Assembly (NCBI GenBank): GCA_934565425.1
Contig: CAKTHW010000068.1
Span: forward strand, 1-8,562
DNA: 8,562 bases
Direction of reading: 5' to 3'
DNA from: an uncultured Oscillospiraceae bacterium
GTDB lineage: Bacteria > Bacillota > Clostridia > Oscillospirales > Oscillospiraceae
The translations under genes and the position numbers were made by a program. The notes under the pieces were generated by a model that was given only the letters and a program-made list of their open reading frames with translations, had not been told where the DNA came from and did no database searches. Shown here piece after piece: positions 1-5,526 of this stretch (position 1 is the stretch's first letter; each line of letters starts with the position of its first letter).

Positions 1-2
1 GT

Positions 3-46
3 GTAAGTTCGATTGAGCCAAATCATAGATTTGGAATCTCACTTAT
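3..46. other. Imperfect hairpin downstream of rodA
   Basis: The core is a perfect 7-bp stem, CCAAATC (18-24) with GATTTGG (28-34) around the loop ATA. It is extended by GATT (11-14) with AATC (35-38) across a 3-nt bulge, and by TAAGT (4-8) with ACTTA (41-45) across a small internal loop. No T-run follows on either strand, so it is not a textbook terminator. It may form the distal 3' end of the leftward rodA transcript, or belong to whatever lies left of the window. The structure is seen; its role is unknown. Confidence 0.5.
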
Positions 47-100
47 CAGAGAAGATAAAGGAAGCGAAAAGAAGCTAAATGGCGCTGCGCGGCTTGAGTT
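46..100. repeat. 55-bp dispersed intergenic repeat, copy 1
   Basis: This block matches 5453-5507 in the same orientation at 49 of 55 positions by hand alignment, without gaps. It has a purine-rich left part containing GAAGCGAAAAGAAGCTAAA and a GC-rich right part, GCGCTGCGCGGCTTGA. It ends 12 bp from the last base of the rodA stop codon, so on the rodA transcript it would be in the 3' untranslated region. It is probably a member of a genome-wide intergenic repeat family, but only two copies are visible here. Confidence 0.75.
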
Positions 101-112
101 CCGAAAACGGGT

Positions 113-1300
113 TCAAATTCCAGGTTTCCCGCCCCGCGTGGGGCTAGGCTGGTCTTTGAGCCAATTGGGCCTGGACCGGATGCGGATACCGGACACGATG
201 CCCATGGTCACGTACATGGTCATGATGGAGGACCCGCCGTAGCTGAAGAAGGGCAGGGTGATGCCGATGACCGGCAGGACGTACAGGCACATGCCGATGT
301 TCAGAGTCACCTGGGCGATGAGCATCCCGGCGTAGCCGATGCACACGTAGGAGGAGAACTGGTCTCCGGCGGTGGAGGCGATATACAGGCAGCGCAGGAT
401 GATGGCGCACAGGAGCAGGATGGCGGCCAGAGCGCCCACCAGACCCAACTCCTCGGTGATGGAGGAGAAGATGAAGTCGGTGTGCCGTTCCGGCAGGGCG
501 GAGGAGTATTTGGCCTGCACCAGGGAGCCGTTCAAGTACCCCTGTCCGGTCAGACCGCCGGAGCGGACGGCCAGGTAGGAGCGGGTTTGCTGGAAGCCCA
601 CCCCCAACGGGTCGGCCTCGTGGTCGATGCAGATGAGCAGGCGGGCGCGCCAGCGGTTGTCGGCGGGCAGGAATTTGATGATGCCCAAGATGCCCAGGGC
701 GCAGACGCCCAGACCAGCGACAAACCAACGCTTGTATATTCCCGCCGCCCAGATCATAAAGATGAAGATGAAGACGTAGATGAGGGCGGAACCGGCGTCG
801 CTGGAGATGACGAAGATCAGGCCGCAGAAGTAGAGCAGCACCCCCACCAGCCTGGCCACCGAGGGCACTTCGCTCAGCTCCTTAGGATTTTTAAATTTCA
901 GCAGCATCTGCGCCAGGAGCATGGTGAAGAAGAGCTTCACGATCTCTGCCGGCTGGATGTTGAAGGGGATACCGGGGATGTGGAGCCAGGCTCGGTTGCC
1001 GCCGATGTCCACACCCAAGGGGGTGCGCAGGAGCAGGATAAAGAAGGTGCATCCAGCCACCACCCAGCGCCATTTGTCGATGAGTAATTGGATATTGAAC
1101 TGGGAGACCACGAAGTACAGGATGATGCCGATGCACATGGCGACGGCCTGCTTGATGGGCATGGAATGGTACTCGGCCTTCCAGCGGGTTGCGGAGTAGA
1201 TCATGGCCAGGCCGTACAGGTTGGCGGTCAGGCACAGGCCCAACAGCACGTGGTCAGCCTGCCGCAGGGCGTCCACGATCAGATCCCGAATGGCGGACAT
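113..1300 (-). CDS. rodA: RodA-like peptidoglycan glycosyltransferase (SEDS family)
   Basis: This is a polytopic membrane protein of 395 residues, a normal length for RodA. SEDS proteins polymerise lipid II into glycan strands at the cytoplasmic membrane, usually with a class B penicillin-binding protein; RodA acts in side-wall elongation. Family signatures seen: GGNRAWLHIP (100-109) followed by FNIQPAEIVKL (113-123), DAGSALIY (168-175), SGGLTGQGYLNGS (247-259), PERHTDFIF (270-278) and LPFFSYGGSS (349-358). D275 in the HTDFIF motif corresponds to the catalytic aspartate of the family. About ten hydrophobic segments are visible, and the tail after residue 373 is short and basic. The ATG is preceded by GAGGTGAT, which fits the 16S anti-SD, and by a good promoter. 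No mreBCD or pbp gene is adjacent. FtsW or SpoVE paralogues share these motifs, so the family call is near certain and the RodA subtype likely. Confidence 0.9.
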   Translation of the reverse strand: MSAIRDLIVDALRQADHVLLGLCLTANLYGLAMIYSATRWKAEYHSMPIKQAVAMCIGIILYFVVSQFNIQLLIDKWRWVVAGCTFFILLLRTPLGVDIGGNRAWLHIPGIPFNIQPAEIVKLFFTMLLAQMLLKFKNPKELSEVPSVARLVGVLLYFCGLIFVISSDAGSALIYVFIFIFMIWAAGIYKRWFVAGLGVCALGILGIIKFLPADNRWRARLLICIDHEADPLGVGFQQTRSYLAVRSGGLTGQGYLNGSLVQAKYSSALPERHTDFIFSSITEELGLVGALAAILLLCAIILRCLYIASTAGDQFSSYVCIGYAGMLIAQVTLNIGMCLYVLPVIGITLPFFSYGGSSIMTMYVTMGIVSGIRIRSRPNWLKDQPSPTRGGKPGI

Positions 1301-1335
1301 TGCATCACCTCAATTCTTTCAAACAATTTCCCCTT

Positions 1336-1364
1336 ATTGTACCATCAAACCCGGTGGGTGTAAA
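1336..1364 (-). promoter_or_regulatory. Promoter of rodA (extended -10)
   Basis: Read on the minus strand, there is a -35 box TTTACA (1364-1359, 5 of 6 to consensus), a 17-bp spacer and a -10 box TACAAT (1341-1336, 5 of 6) preceded by TGG, giving the extended TGN motif. The expected transcription start is near 1329, leaving a leader of about 29 nt that contains the rodA ribosome binding site. It stands back to back with the tsaE promoter. Confidence 0.8.
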
Positions 1365-1369
1365 CCGTT

Positions 1370-1398
1370 TTGCATCTGGGGACGAAACGTGATATAAT
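1370..1398 (+). promoter_or_regulatory. Promoter of tsaE-tsaB (extended -10)
   Basis: A perfect -10 box TATAAT (1393-1398) carries an upstream TGA, forming an extended -10. A weak -35, TTGCAT (1370-1375), lies exactly 17 bp upstream. Transcription should begin near 1405, giving a leader of about 33 nt with GGAGG at 1421-1425. Only 5 bp separate its -35 from the -35 of the leftward rodA promoter. Confidence 0.8.
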
Positions 1399-1437
1399 AA
1401 GACATTCGAGAATCACCTTGGGAGGAAGAAGAGCACC

Positions 1438-1866
1438 ATGACCTATGTGACCAACAGCCCAGCGGAGACGGAAGCCCTGGGTCAGCGCCTGGCAGAACAG
1501 CTCCAGCCCGGCGACGTGATCGCCTACACCGGCGACCTGGGGGCGGGGAAGACCGCCTTCACCCGCGGCCTCGCCCGTGGCCTGGGCATCACGGAGCGCA
1601 TCACTTCCCCCACCTTTACCATCGTCAACGAGTACCAGGGCGGTCGGCTGCCCCTGTTCCATTTTGATATGTACCGGCTCGGCTCCTCTGATGAGTTATA
1701 CGAAATTGGCTGGGAGGATTACCTGGCGCGAGGCGGCGTGTGTGCTGTAGAGTGGAGCGAGATCGTGGCGGACGCCTTGGAGGAGGACTGCATCCGGGTG
1801 GACATCCGCCAGGGTGAGACAGAGAACCAGCGGAAGATCACCATAGAGGGGGTGGAAGACCTGTGA
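1438..1866 (+). CDS. tsaE: tRNA t6A biosynthesis ATPase TsaE
   Basis: TsaE is the small P-loop ATPase that works with TsaB and TsaD to transfer threonylcarbamoyl to A37 of ANN-decoding tRNAs in the cytoplasm. The product has 142 residues, slightly short of the usual 150 or so but complete. Seen: Walker A GDLGAGKT (32-39), the conserved TSPTFTIVNEY (56-66), HFDMYRL (75-81) and the late EWSE (105-108). The start is supported by GGAGG 12 nt upstream and a consensus promoter. Its last 4 bases overlap the GTG start of tsaB, so the two are probably translationally coupled. Many Bacillota follow this pair with rimI and tsaD, which are absent here. Confidence 0.95.
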   Translation: MTYVTNSPAETEALGQRLAEQLQPGDVIAYTGDLGAGKTAFTRGLARGLGITERITSPTFTIVNEYQGGRLPLFHFDMYRLGSSDELYEIGWEDYLARGGVCAVEWSEIVADALEEDCIRVDIRQGETENQRKITIEGVEDL

Positions 1867-2588
1867 AGATTTTGGCATTGGAATCCTCCGCGAAAGCGGC
1901 GTCGGTCTGCCTGTGGGAGGACGGCGTACTGCTGGCGGAGAGCTATCAGAACAGCGGCCTGACCCACAGCCGCACCCTGCTGCCCATGTGCCAGACCATG
2001 CTGGACAACTGCGGACACCAGCTGTCCGAGGTGGATGTCATCGCCGTGGCCAACGGTCCCGGCTCCTTTACCGGTCTGCGCATCGGTCTGTCCACCGCCA
2101 AAGGGTTGGCCTGGCCGGGGGAGCTGCCCTGCATCGGGGTGTCCACTCTAGAGGCCATGGCCTGGAACCTGGCCCACGTGGATGGGGTCATCTGCTGCGC
2201 CATGGACGCCCGGCGGAAGCAGGTGTACAACGCCCTCTTTGAAGCGAAGGATGGACAGCTGACCCGGCTGACGCCGGATCGGGCCATTTCCTTGGAAGAG
2301 CTGTTCCATGGGGAGACTGTGGAAAAAAGACCGCAAATTCTAGTTGGAGATGGGGCGGAACTGTGCTATAATGATGCGAGCCCTTTGGGACTTCCCGTGC
2401 GTTTGGCGCCCCCCCACCTGCGGCATCAGCGTGCCAGCGGGGTCGCCCGTGCCGCTTGGGAGCAGATCCAGCGGTCCGGTGCGGAAAACCTGCCGTCGGC
2501 AGCAACCCTGCAAGCCAATTACCTGCGTCTGTCTCAGGCAGAGAGGGAACGGCTGGAGCGGATGAAGCAGGCGGAAGGCCAGGGCTGA
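1863..2588 (+). CDS. tsaB: tRNA t6A biosynthesis protein TsaB
   Basis: TsaB is the inactive paralogue of TsaD (ASKHA fold) that dimerises with TsaD and recruits TsaE for t6A modification of tRNA. The product has 241 residues, a normal length. Seen: the N-terminal strand MKILALESS (1-9), LTHSRTLLP (33-41) and the diagnostic NGPGSFTGLRIGLSTAKGLA (64-83). It starts with GTG at 1863, overlapping the tsaE stop by 4 bp. The C-terminal third (after about residue 150) is less conserved, as is normal for the family. A C7 run (2409-2415) lies in the coding sequence without breaking the frame. A promoter-like sequence lies inside the gene at 2344-2372. Confidence 0.95.
   Translation: MKILALESSAKAASVCLWEDGVLLAESYQNSGLTHSRTLLPMCQTMLDNCGHQLSEVDVIAVANGPGSFTGLRIGLSTAKGLAWPGELPCIGVSTLEAMAWNLAHVDGVICCAMDARRKQVYNALFEAKDGQLTRLTPDRAISLEELFHGETVEKRPQILVGDGAELCYNDASPLGLPVRLAPPHLRHQRASGVARAAWEQIQRSGAENLPSAATLQANYLRLSQAERERLERMKQAEGQG
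2344..2372 (+). promoter_or_regulatory. Putative promoter inside tsaB, upstream of upp
   Basis: A perfect TATAAT (2367-2372) is preceded by TGC, forming an extended -10, and TTGGAG (2344-2349, 3 of 6) lies 17 bp upstream. The surroundings are locally AT-rich inside an otherwise GC-rich gene. It would start transcription near 2379, about 308 nt before upp. No better promoter is visible in the tsaB-upp gap, so it could drive upp independently of tsaE-tsaB. This rests on motif match only. Confidence 0.45.
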
Positions 2589-2637
2589 GCAAACTTATCT
2601 TGTGTATTTTTAGGATAGAGAAACGGCAGCACCCAAT

Positions 2638-2659
2638 GGCAGGGGATAGGACCCTTGCC
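2638..2659 (+). other. Modest hairpin in the upp leader
   Basis: GGCAGGG (2638-2644) can pair with CCC (2652-2654) and TGCC (2656-2659) across a single-T bulge, with a 7-nt loop. It lies 27 nt before the upp start and just upstream of the Shine-Dalgarno AAGGAG (2671-2676). There is no T-run, so it is unlikely to be a terminator. It might be a weak leader structure or chance. Confidence 0.25.
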
Positions 2660-2686
2660 CGAAGATAGAAAAGGAGAAACAAAACC

Positions 2687-3319
2687 ATGGGTAATAACAT
2701 TCACATTTTGAACCACCCCCTGCTCCAGCACAAGCTGAGCATCCTGCGGGATGAGCATACCGGCACCAACGAATTCCGGAAGGTCGTTTCCGAGATCGCC
2801 AGCCTCATGACCTACGAGGCCACCCGTAACCTGCCCACCCGTGATGTGGACGTGAAGACTCCGGTGGACGTGGCACACTGCAAGGTGCTGGCTGGCAAGA
2901 AGATCGCCATCGTCCCCATCCTCCGTGCCGGTCTGGGCATGGTGGACGGCGTGCTGGAGATGCTGCCCACCGCAAAGGTCGGTCATATCGGCCTGTATCG
3001 TGACCCGGAGACCCTGGATCCTGTGGAATACTACTGCAAGATGCCTCAGGACATCGCAGAGCGCGACATCCTCATCGTTGACCCCATGCTGGCCACCGGC
3101 GGCAGCGCTTCCGCAGCCATCGACTGCATGAAGAACTACGGCTGCAAGAGCATCAAGATGATGAACATCATCGCCGCTCCCGAAGGCGCAGAGCGCATCA
3201 GCAAGGAGCATCCTGACGTGGACGTGTATGTGGCTTCCATGGACCTGTACCTGAACGACCACGGCTACATCGTTCCCGGCCTGGGCGACGCTGGCGACCG
3301 TATCTTCGGCACCAAGTAA
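2687..3319 (+). CDS. upp: Uracil phosphoribosyltransferase
   Basis: This cytoplasmic enzyme condenses uracil with PRPP to give UMP and pyrophosphate (pyrimidine salvage). The 210 residues match the usual 208-210. Seen: PILRAGLGM (77-85), the PRPP-binding loop [11 protein letters not shown] (131-141), and the uracil-binding C-terminus [13 protein letters not shown] (193-205). AAGGAG lies 10 nt before the ATG. It sits 98 bp after tsaB, with a possible promoter of its own inside tsaB, and a large hairpin follows its stop codon. It provides a salvage source of UMP beside the de novo genes at the right end of the window. Confidence 0.97.
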   Translation: MGNNIHILNHPLLQHKLSILRDEHTGTNEFRKVVSEIASLMTYEATRNLPTRDVDVKTPVDVAHCKVLAGKKIAIVPILRAGLGMVDGVLEMLPTAKVGHIGLYRDPETLDPVEYYCKMPQDIAERDILIVDPMLATGGSASAAIDCMKNYGCKSIKMMNIIAAPEGAERISKEHPDVDVYVASMDLYLNDHGYIVPGLGDAGDRIFGTK

Positions 3320-3344
3320 GAGAGAGAATCAGATTGCGTAGAGA

Positions 3345-3400
3345 GGGTGAAATGATGCACCGATTCCTCGTTGATGAGGAACCGGCGGGTCATTTCACCC
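3345..3400 (+). other. Long stem-loop between upp and glmS
   Basis: The outer stem is perfect over 11 bp: GGGTGAAATGA (3345-3355) pairs with TCATTTCACCC (3390-3400). Inside it, CCG (3360-3362) pairs with CGG (3383-3385), and TTCCTC (3364-3369) pairs with GAGGAA (3376-3381) around the loop GTTGAT, with one A-C mismatch between these two helices. Only AATTT follows the 3' arm, so it is a poor intrinsic terminator, although it may stop or stabilise the upp transcript. It could instead be a leader structure of glmS, whose start is 45 nt further on. The pairing is seen; the role is not settled. Confidence 0.7.
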
Positions 3401-3444
3401 AATTTGCAGGCAGCCAACCAGAACAAGCATTAGGAGGACACTAA
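3352..3444 (+). CDS. Possible 30-codon upstream ORF of glmS
   Basis: An open frame starts with two consecutive ATG codons (3352 and 3355) directly after GAGGGTGA, which could serve as a Shine-Dalgarno sequence for the second one. It runs 30 codons and ends with TAA at 3442-3444, one base before the glmS ATG at 3446. It covers most of the long hairpin and contains the glmS ribosome binding site (AGGAGG, 3432-3437), so its translation would affect both. The peptide is not one I recognise. A frame this short can arise by chance, so this is a speculative leader-peptide call. Confidence 0.2.
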   Translation: MMHRFLVDEEPAGHFTQFAGSQPEQALGGH

Positions 3445-3445
3445 T

Positions 3446-5278
3446 ATGTGTGGTATTGTCGGTTTTATCGGCGAGCAGGAGGCCGCTCCCATTTTGTTGG
3501 AGGGTCTGGCTCGCATGGAATACAGAGGATATGACTCGGCGGGTCTGGCGCTGCTGGACCCGGTGAAGGGCTTGCAGGTGGCCAAGGCCAAGGGTCGCCT
3601 GAGCGTGCTGTCCGAAAAGGTGGACGGCGGCAAGAAGCTGTTCGGCACCATCGGCGTCGGTCACACCCGCTGGGCCACCCACGGAGAGCCGTCCGACGCC
3701 AACTCCCACCCGCTGCTCAGCGACTCCGGCCGCATCGCAGTGGTGCACAACGGCATCATTGAGAACTATATGGAGATCAAGGAGTTCTTGCAGGAGAAGG
3801 GCGTCCTGTTCCACTCGGATACGGACACAGAAGTAGTGGCCCAGCTGCTGGACTACTACTATCAGGGGGACATCCTGGACGCCGTTCAGAAGGTGCTCCA
3901 CCGGATCGAAGGTTCCTACGGCCTGGGCATCGTCTGCGCCGAGCATCCCGAACAGCTCATCGCTGCCCGGAAGGACAGTCCTCTGGTGCTGGGCTACGGC
4001 GACGGATTCAACATGATGGCCAGCGACGTGACCGCCCTCATCAAGTACACCCGGGACGTGTCCTACATGGAGAACGGCGAGATCGCCGTCCTCACCCGCC
4101 AGGGCATCCAGGTCTACAACATCCTCCTGGAACCGGTGGAAAAGGAACATTCTACGGTGGATTGGGACATTTCCGACGCGGAAAAGGGTGGTTATGAGCA
4201 CTTTATGTTCAAGGAGATCATGGAGCAGCCCGAAGCCATCCGCAAGACCATCACCCCTCGCATCAAAGACGGTCGGGTGGTGCTGGACGACATCGACCTG
4301 AGCGCCGACTATGTGAAGAACATCTCCAAATTCTACATCATCGCCTGTGGCTCCTCGTATCACGTGGGCATGGTGGGCAAGTATGTCCTGGAAAAGACCC
4401 TGCGCAAACCGGTGGAGGTGGCGCTGGCCTCTGAGTTCCGCTATTGCTCTCCCATCGTAGACGAAAACACCCTGGTCATCGTCATCAGCCAGTCCGGCGA
4501 GACCCTGGACACCATGGCCGCCCTCCGGGAAGCCAAGCGGCTGGGCGGGCGCACTCTGGCCATCGTCAACGTAGTGGGCAGCTCCATCGCCAAGGAAGCA
4601 GATGATGTCATCTACACCTGGGCGGGTCCCGAGATCGCCGTGGCCACCACCAAGGCGTACTCCACTCAGCTGGCAGTGCTGGATCTGCTCTGCCTGTACC
4701 TGGCTGACCTGCTTGGCAGCATTTCCGCAGAGGAATACACGGAGATTTTGACCGAATTGACTAGAATCCCGGACAAATTGAAGGAAGTGCTGGAGCAGAA
4801 GGAACGCATCCAGCAGTACGCCTCTCAGTTCTTCAACCACGATTCCATCTTCTTCATCGGCCGCAACCTGGACTACGCCATTGGCCTGGAAGCGTCCCTG
4901 AAGCTGAAGGAGATCTCCTACATCCATTCCGAAGCCTACGCAGCCGGTGAGCTGAAGCACGGCACCATCTCCCTCATCGAGCAGGGCACCCTGGTCATCG
5001 CTCTGGCCACCTACGGGCAGCTGTTCGACAAGGCGGTGAGCAACATGATCGAGGTGCAGAGCCGCGGCGCGACGGTGCTGGGCCTGACCGATACCGCCCA
5101 CGAGGAAGCCCTGGGCAAGCACGCTGACGCCATCATCACCGTGCCGGAGACCCATCCGCTGCTCATGCCCTCCCTGGCTGTGGTGCCCATGCAGCTGTTC
5201 GCCTATTACGTGGCGCTGTCGCGTGGGTGCGATATCGACAAGCCGAGGAACCTGGCCAAGTCGGTCACGGTGGAGTGA
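3446..5278 (+). CDS. glmS: Glutamine--fructose-6-phosphate aminotransferase (isomerizing)
   Basis: GlmS makes glucosamine-6-phosphate from fructose-6-phosphate and glutamine, the first committed step to UDP-GlcNAc and peptidoglycan. The product has 610 residues, as in the E. coli enzyme (609). The N-terminal class II glutaminase domain (about 1-225) starts MCGIVGFIG with Cys2 as nucleophile, then RGYDSAG (27-33), GHTRWATHG (72-80), NSHPLL (86-91) and HNGIIENY (101-108). Two SIS sugar-isomerase domains follow, with CGSSYH (301-306), SQSGETLDT (348-356), LKEISYIHSEAY (487-498), ELKHG (502-506; H505) and the C-terminal RNLAKSVTVE with the sugar-site lysine at 605. AGGAGG lies 8 nt before the ATG. 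The gene ends at a strong terminator. The upstream gap is too short for, and lacks the core of, the glmS ribozyme found in many Bacillota. Confidence 0.98.
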   Translation: MCGIVGFIGEQEAAPILLEGLARMEYRGYDSAGLALLDPVKGLQVAKAKGRLSVLSEKVDGGKKLFGTIGVGHTRWATHGEPSDANSHPLLSDSGRIAVVHNGIIENYMEIKEFLQEKGVLFHSDTDTEVVAQLLDYYYQGDILDAVQKVLHRIEGSYGLGIVCAEHPEQLIAARKDSPLVLGYGDGFNMMASDVTALIKYTRDVSYMENGEIAVLTRQGIQVYNILLEPVEKEHSTVDWDISDAEKGGYEHFMFKEIMEQPEAIRKTITPRIKDGRVVLDDIDLSADYVKNISKFYIIACGSSYHVGMVGKYVLEKTLRKPVEVALASEFRYCSPIVDENTLVIVISQSGETLDTMAALREAKRLGGRTLAIVNVVGSSIAKEADDVIYTWAGPEIAVATTKAYSTQLAVLDLLCLYLADLLGSISAEEYTEILTELTRIPDKLKEVLEQKERIQQYASQFFNHDSIFFIGRNLDYAIGLEASLKLKEISYIHSEAYAAGELKHGTISLIEQGTLVIALATYGQLFDKAVSNMIEVQSRGATVLGLTDTAHEEALGKHADAIITVPETHPLLMPSLAVVPMQLFAYYVALSRGCDIDKPRNLAKSVTVE

Positions 5279-5306
5279 GAGCCGACCTACCATAAGGAAT
5301 AATAGG

Positions 5307-5343
5307 AAAAGGGAGAACCCCCGGCGAGGGTTCTCCCTCTTTT
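5307..5343 (+). terminator. glmS: Intrinsic terminator of glmS
   Basis: GGGAGAACCC (5311-5320) pairs perfectly with GGGTTCTCCC (5328-5337) around the 7-nt loop CCGGCGA and is followed by TCTTTT. It starts about 30 bp after the glmS stop. On the minus strand the same stem is followed by CTTTTCC, so it may also act on leftward transcripts. Confidence 0.92.
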
Positions 5344-5358
5344 CAGCTACGCTGAAAA
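5340..5358. other. Hairpin 2 of the glmS downstream cluster
   Basis: TTTTCAGC (5340-5347) pairs perfectly over 8 bp with GCTGAAAA (5351-5358) around the loop TAC. Its left arm uses the T-run of the glmS terminator, so the two structures are physically linked. No independent role is evident. Confidence 0.6.
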
Positions 5359-5396
5359 TTCACCCACTCCTGCGCTTTTTTAGGCTAAAGAGAATT

Positions 5397-5433
5397 TCGC
5401 CGTCTGCGGACGGCGACCAGGGGCTTTGCCCCT
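5397..5433. repeat. Pair of GC-rich palindromes (hairpins 3 and 4)
   Basis: TCGCCGTC (5397-5404) pairs with GACGGCGA (5409-5416) around TGCG, a perfect 8-bp stem. Directly after it, AGGGGC (5419-5424) pairs with GCCCCT (5428-5433) around TTT. Short palindromes of the form AGGGGC-TTT-GCCCCT are, as far as I recall, common intergenic repeats in Clostridia; I cannot confirm this from the window, where each occurs once. Confidence 0.55.
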
Positions 5434-5441
5434 AGACCCCA

Positions 5442-5471
5442 CTTCCTTTTCTTCAGAGAAGTAAAAGGAAG
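5442..5471. other. Hairpin 5, overlapping repeat copy 2
   Basis: CTTCCTTTTCTTC (5442-5454) pairs with GAAG (5458-5461) and AAAAGGAAG (5463-5471), giving 13 bp with a single bulged T and the loop AGA. The right arm is the start of the 55-bp repeat. Copy 1 at 46-100 lacks a matching left arm and forms only a 5-bp remnant. Confidence 0.6.
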
Positions 5472-5507
5472 CTAAAAGAAGCTAAAACGCGCTGCGCGGC
5501 TTGACTT
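5453..5507. repeat. 55-bp dispersed intergenic repeat, copy 2
   Basis: It matches 46-100 at 49 of 55 positions, same orientation, no gaps. It ends 19 bp from the stop codon of the leftward small gene, a placement like that of copy 1 beside rodA. It contains an exact tandem duplication of GAAGCTAAAA (5468-5477 and 5478-5487), preceded by the related GAAGTAAAAG (5458-5467). On the minus strand its GC-rich part can form a 4-bp CGCG stem followed by TTTT, a weak terminator-like feature at best. Confidence 0.75.
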
Positions 5508-5526
5508 TCTAATCGTTGTTGAAAAA

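Noticed and set aside
3..240. An open plus-strand frame from the left edge through the repeat into the rodA 3' end
   Set aside because: It shows no start context or domain and overlaps rodA antisense. Its openness is explained by the rodA codon pattern and a short AT-rich gap.
2589..2686. Terminator or promoter in the tsaB-upp gap
   Set aside because: The only hairpin (2638-2659) lacks a T-run, and the AT-rich stretch at 2591-2620 has no -35/-10 pair at acceptable spacing.
3320..3445. glmS ribozyme or other known riboswitch before glmS
   Set aside because: I looked for the AGCGCC-type cleavage core and pseudoknot pattern and saw neither. The interval is explained by one long hairpin and a ribosome binding site.
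3395..5293. A 632-codon open frame on the minus strand opposite glmS
   Set aside because: It is a shadow of the GC-rich codon pattern of glmS, which has every expected motif. The antisense protein is rich in His, Asp, Val and Gln without domains and has no ribosome binding site.
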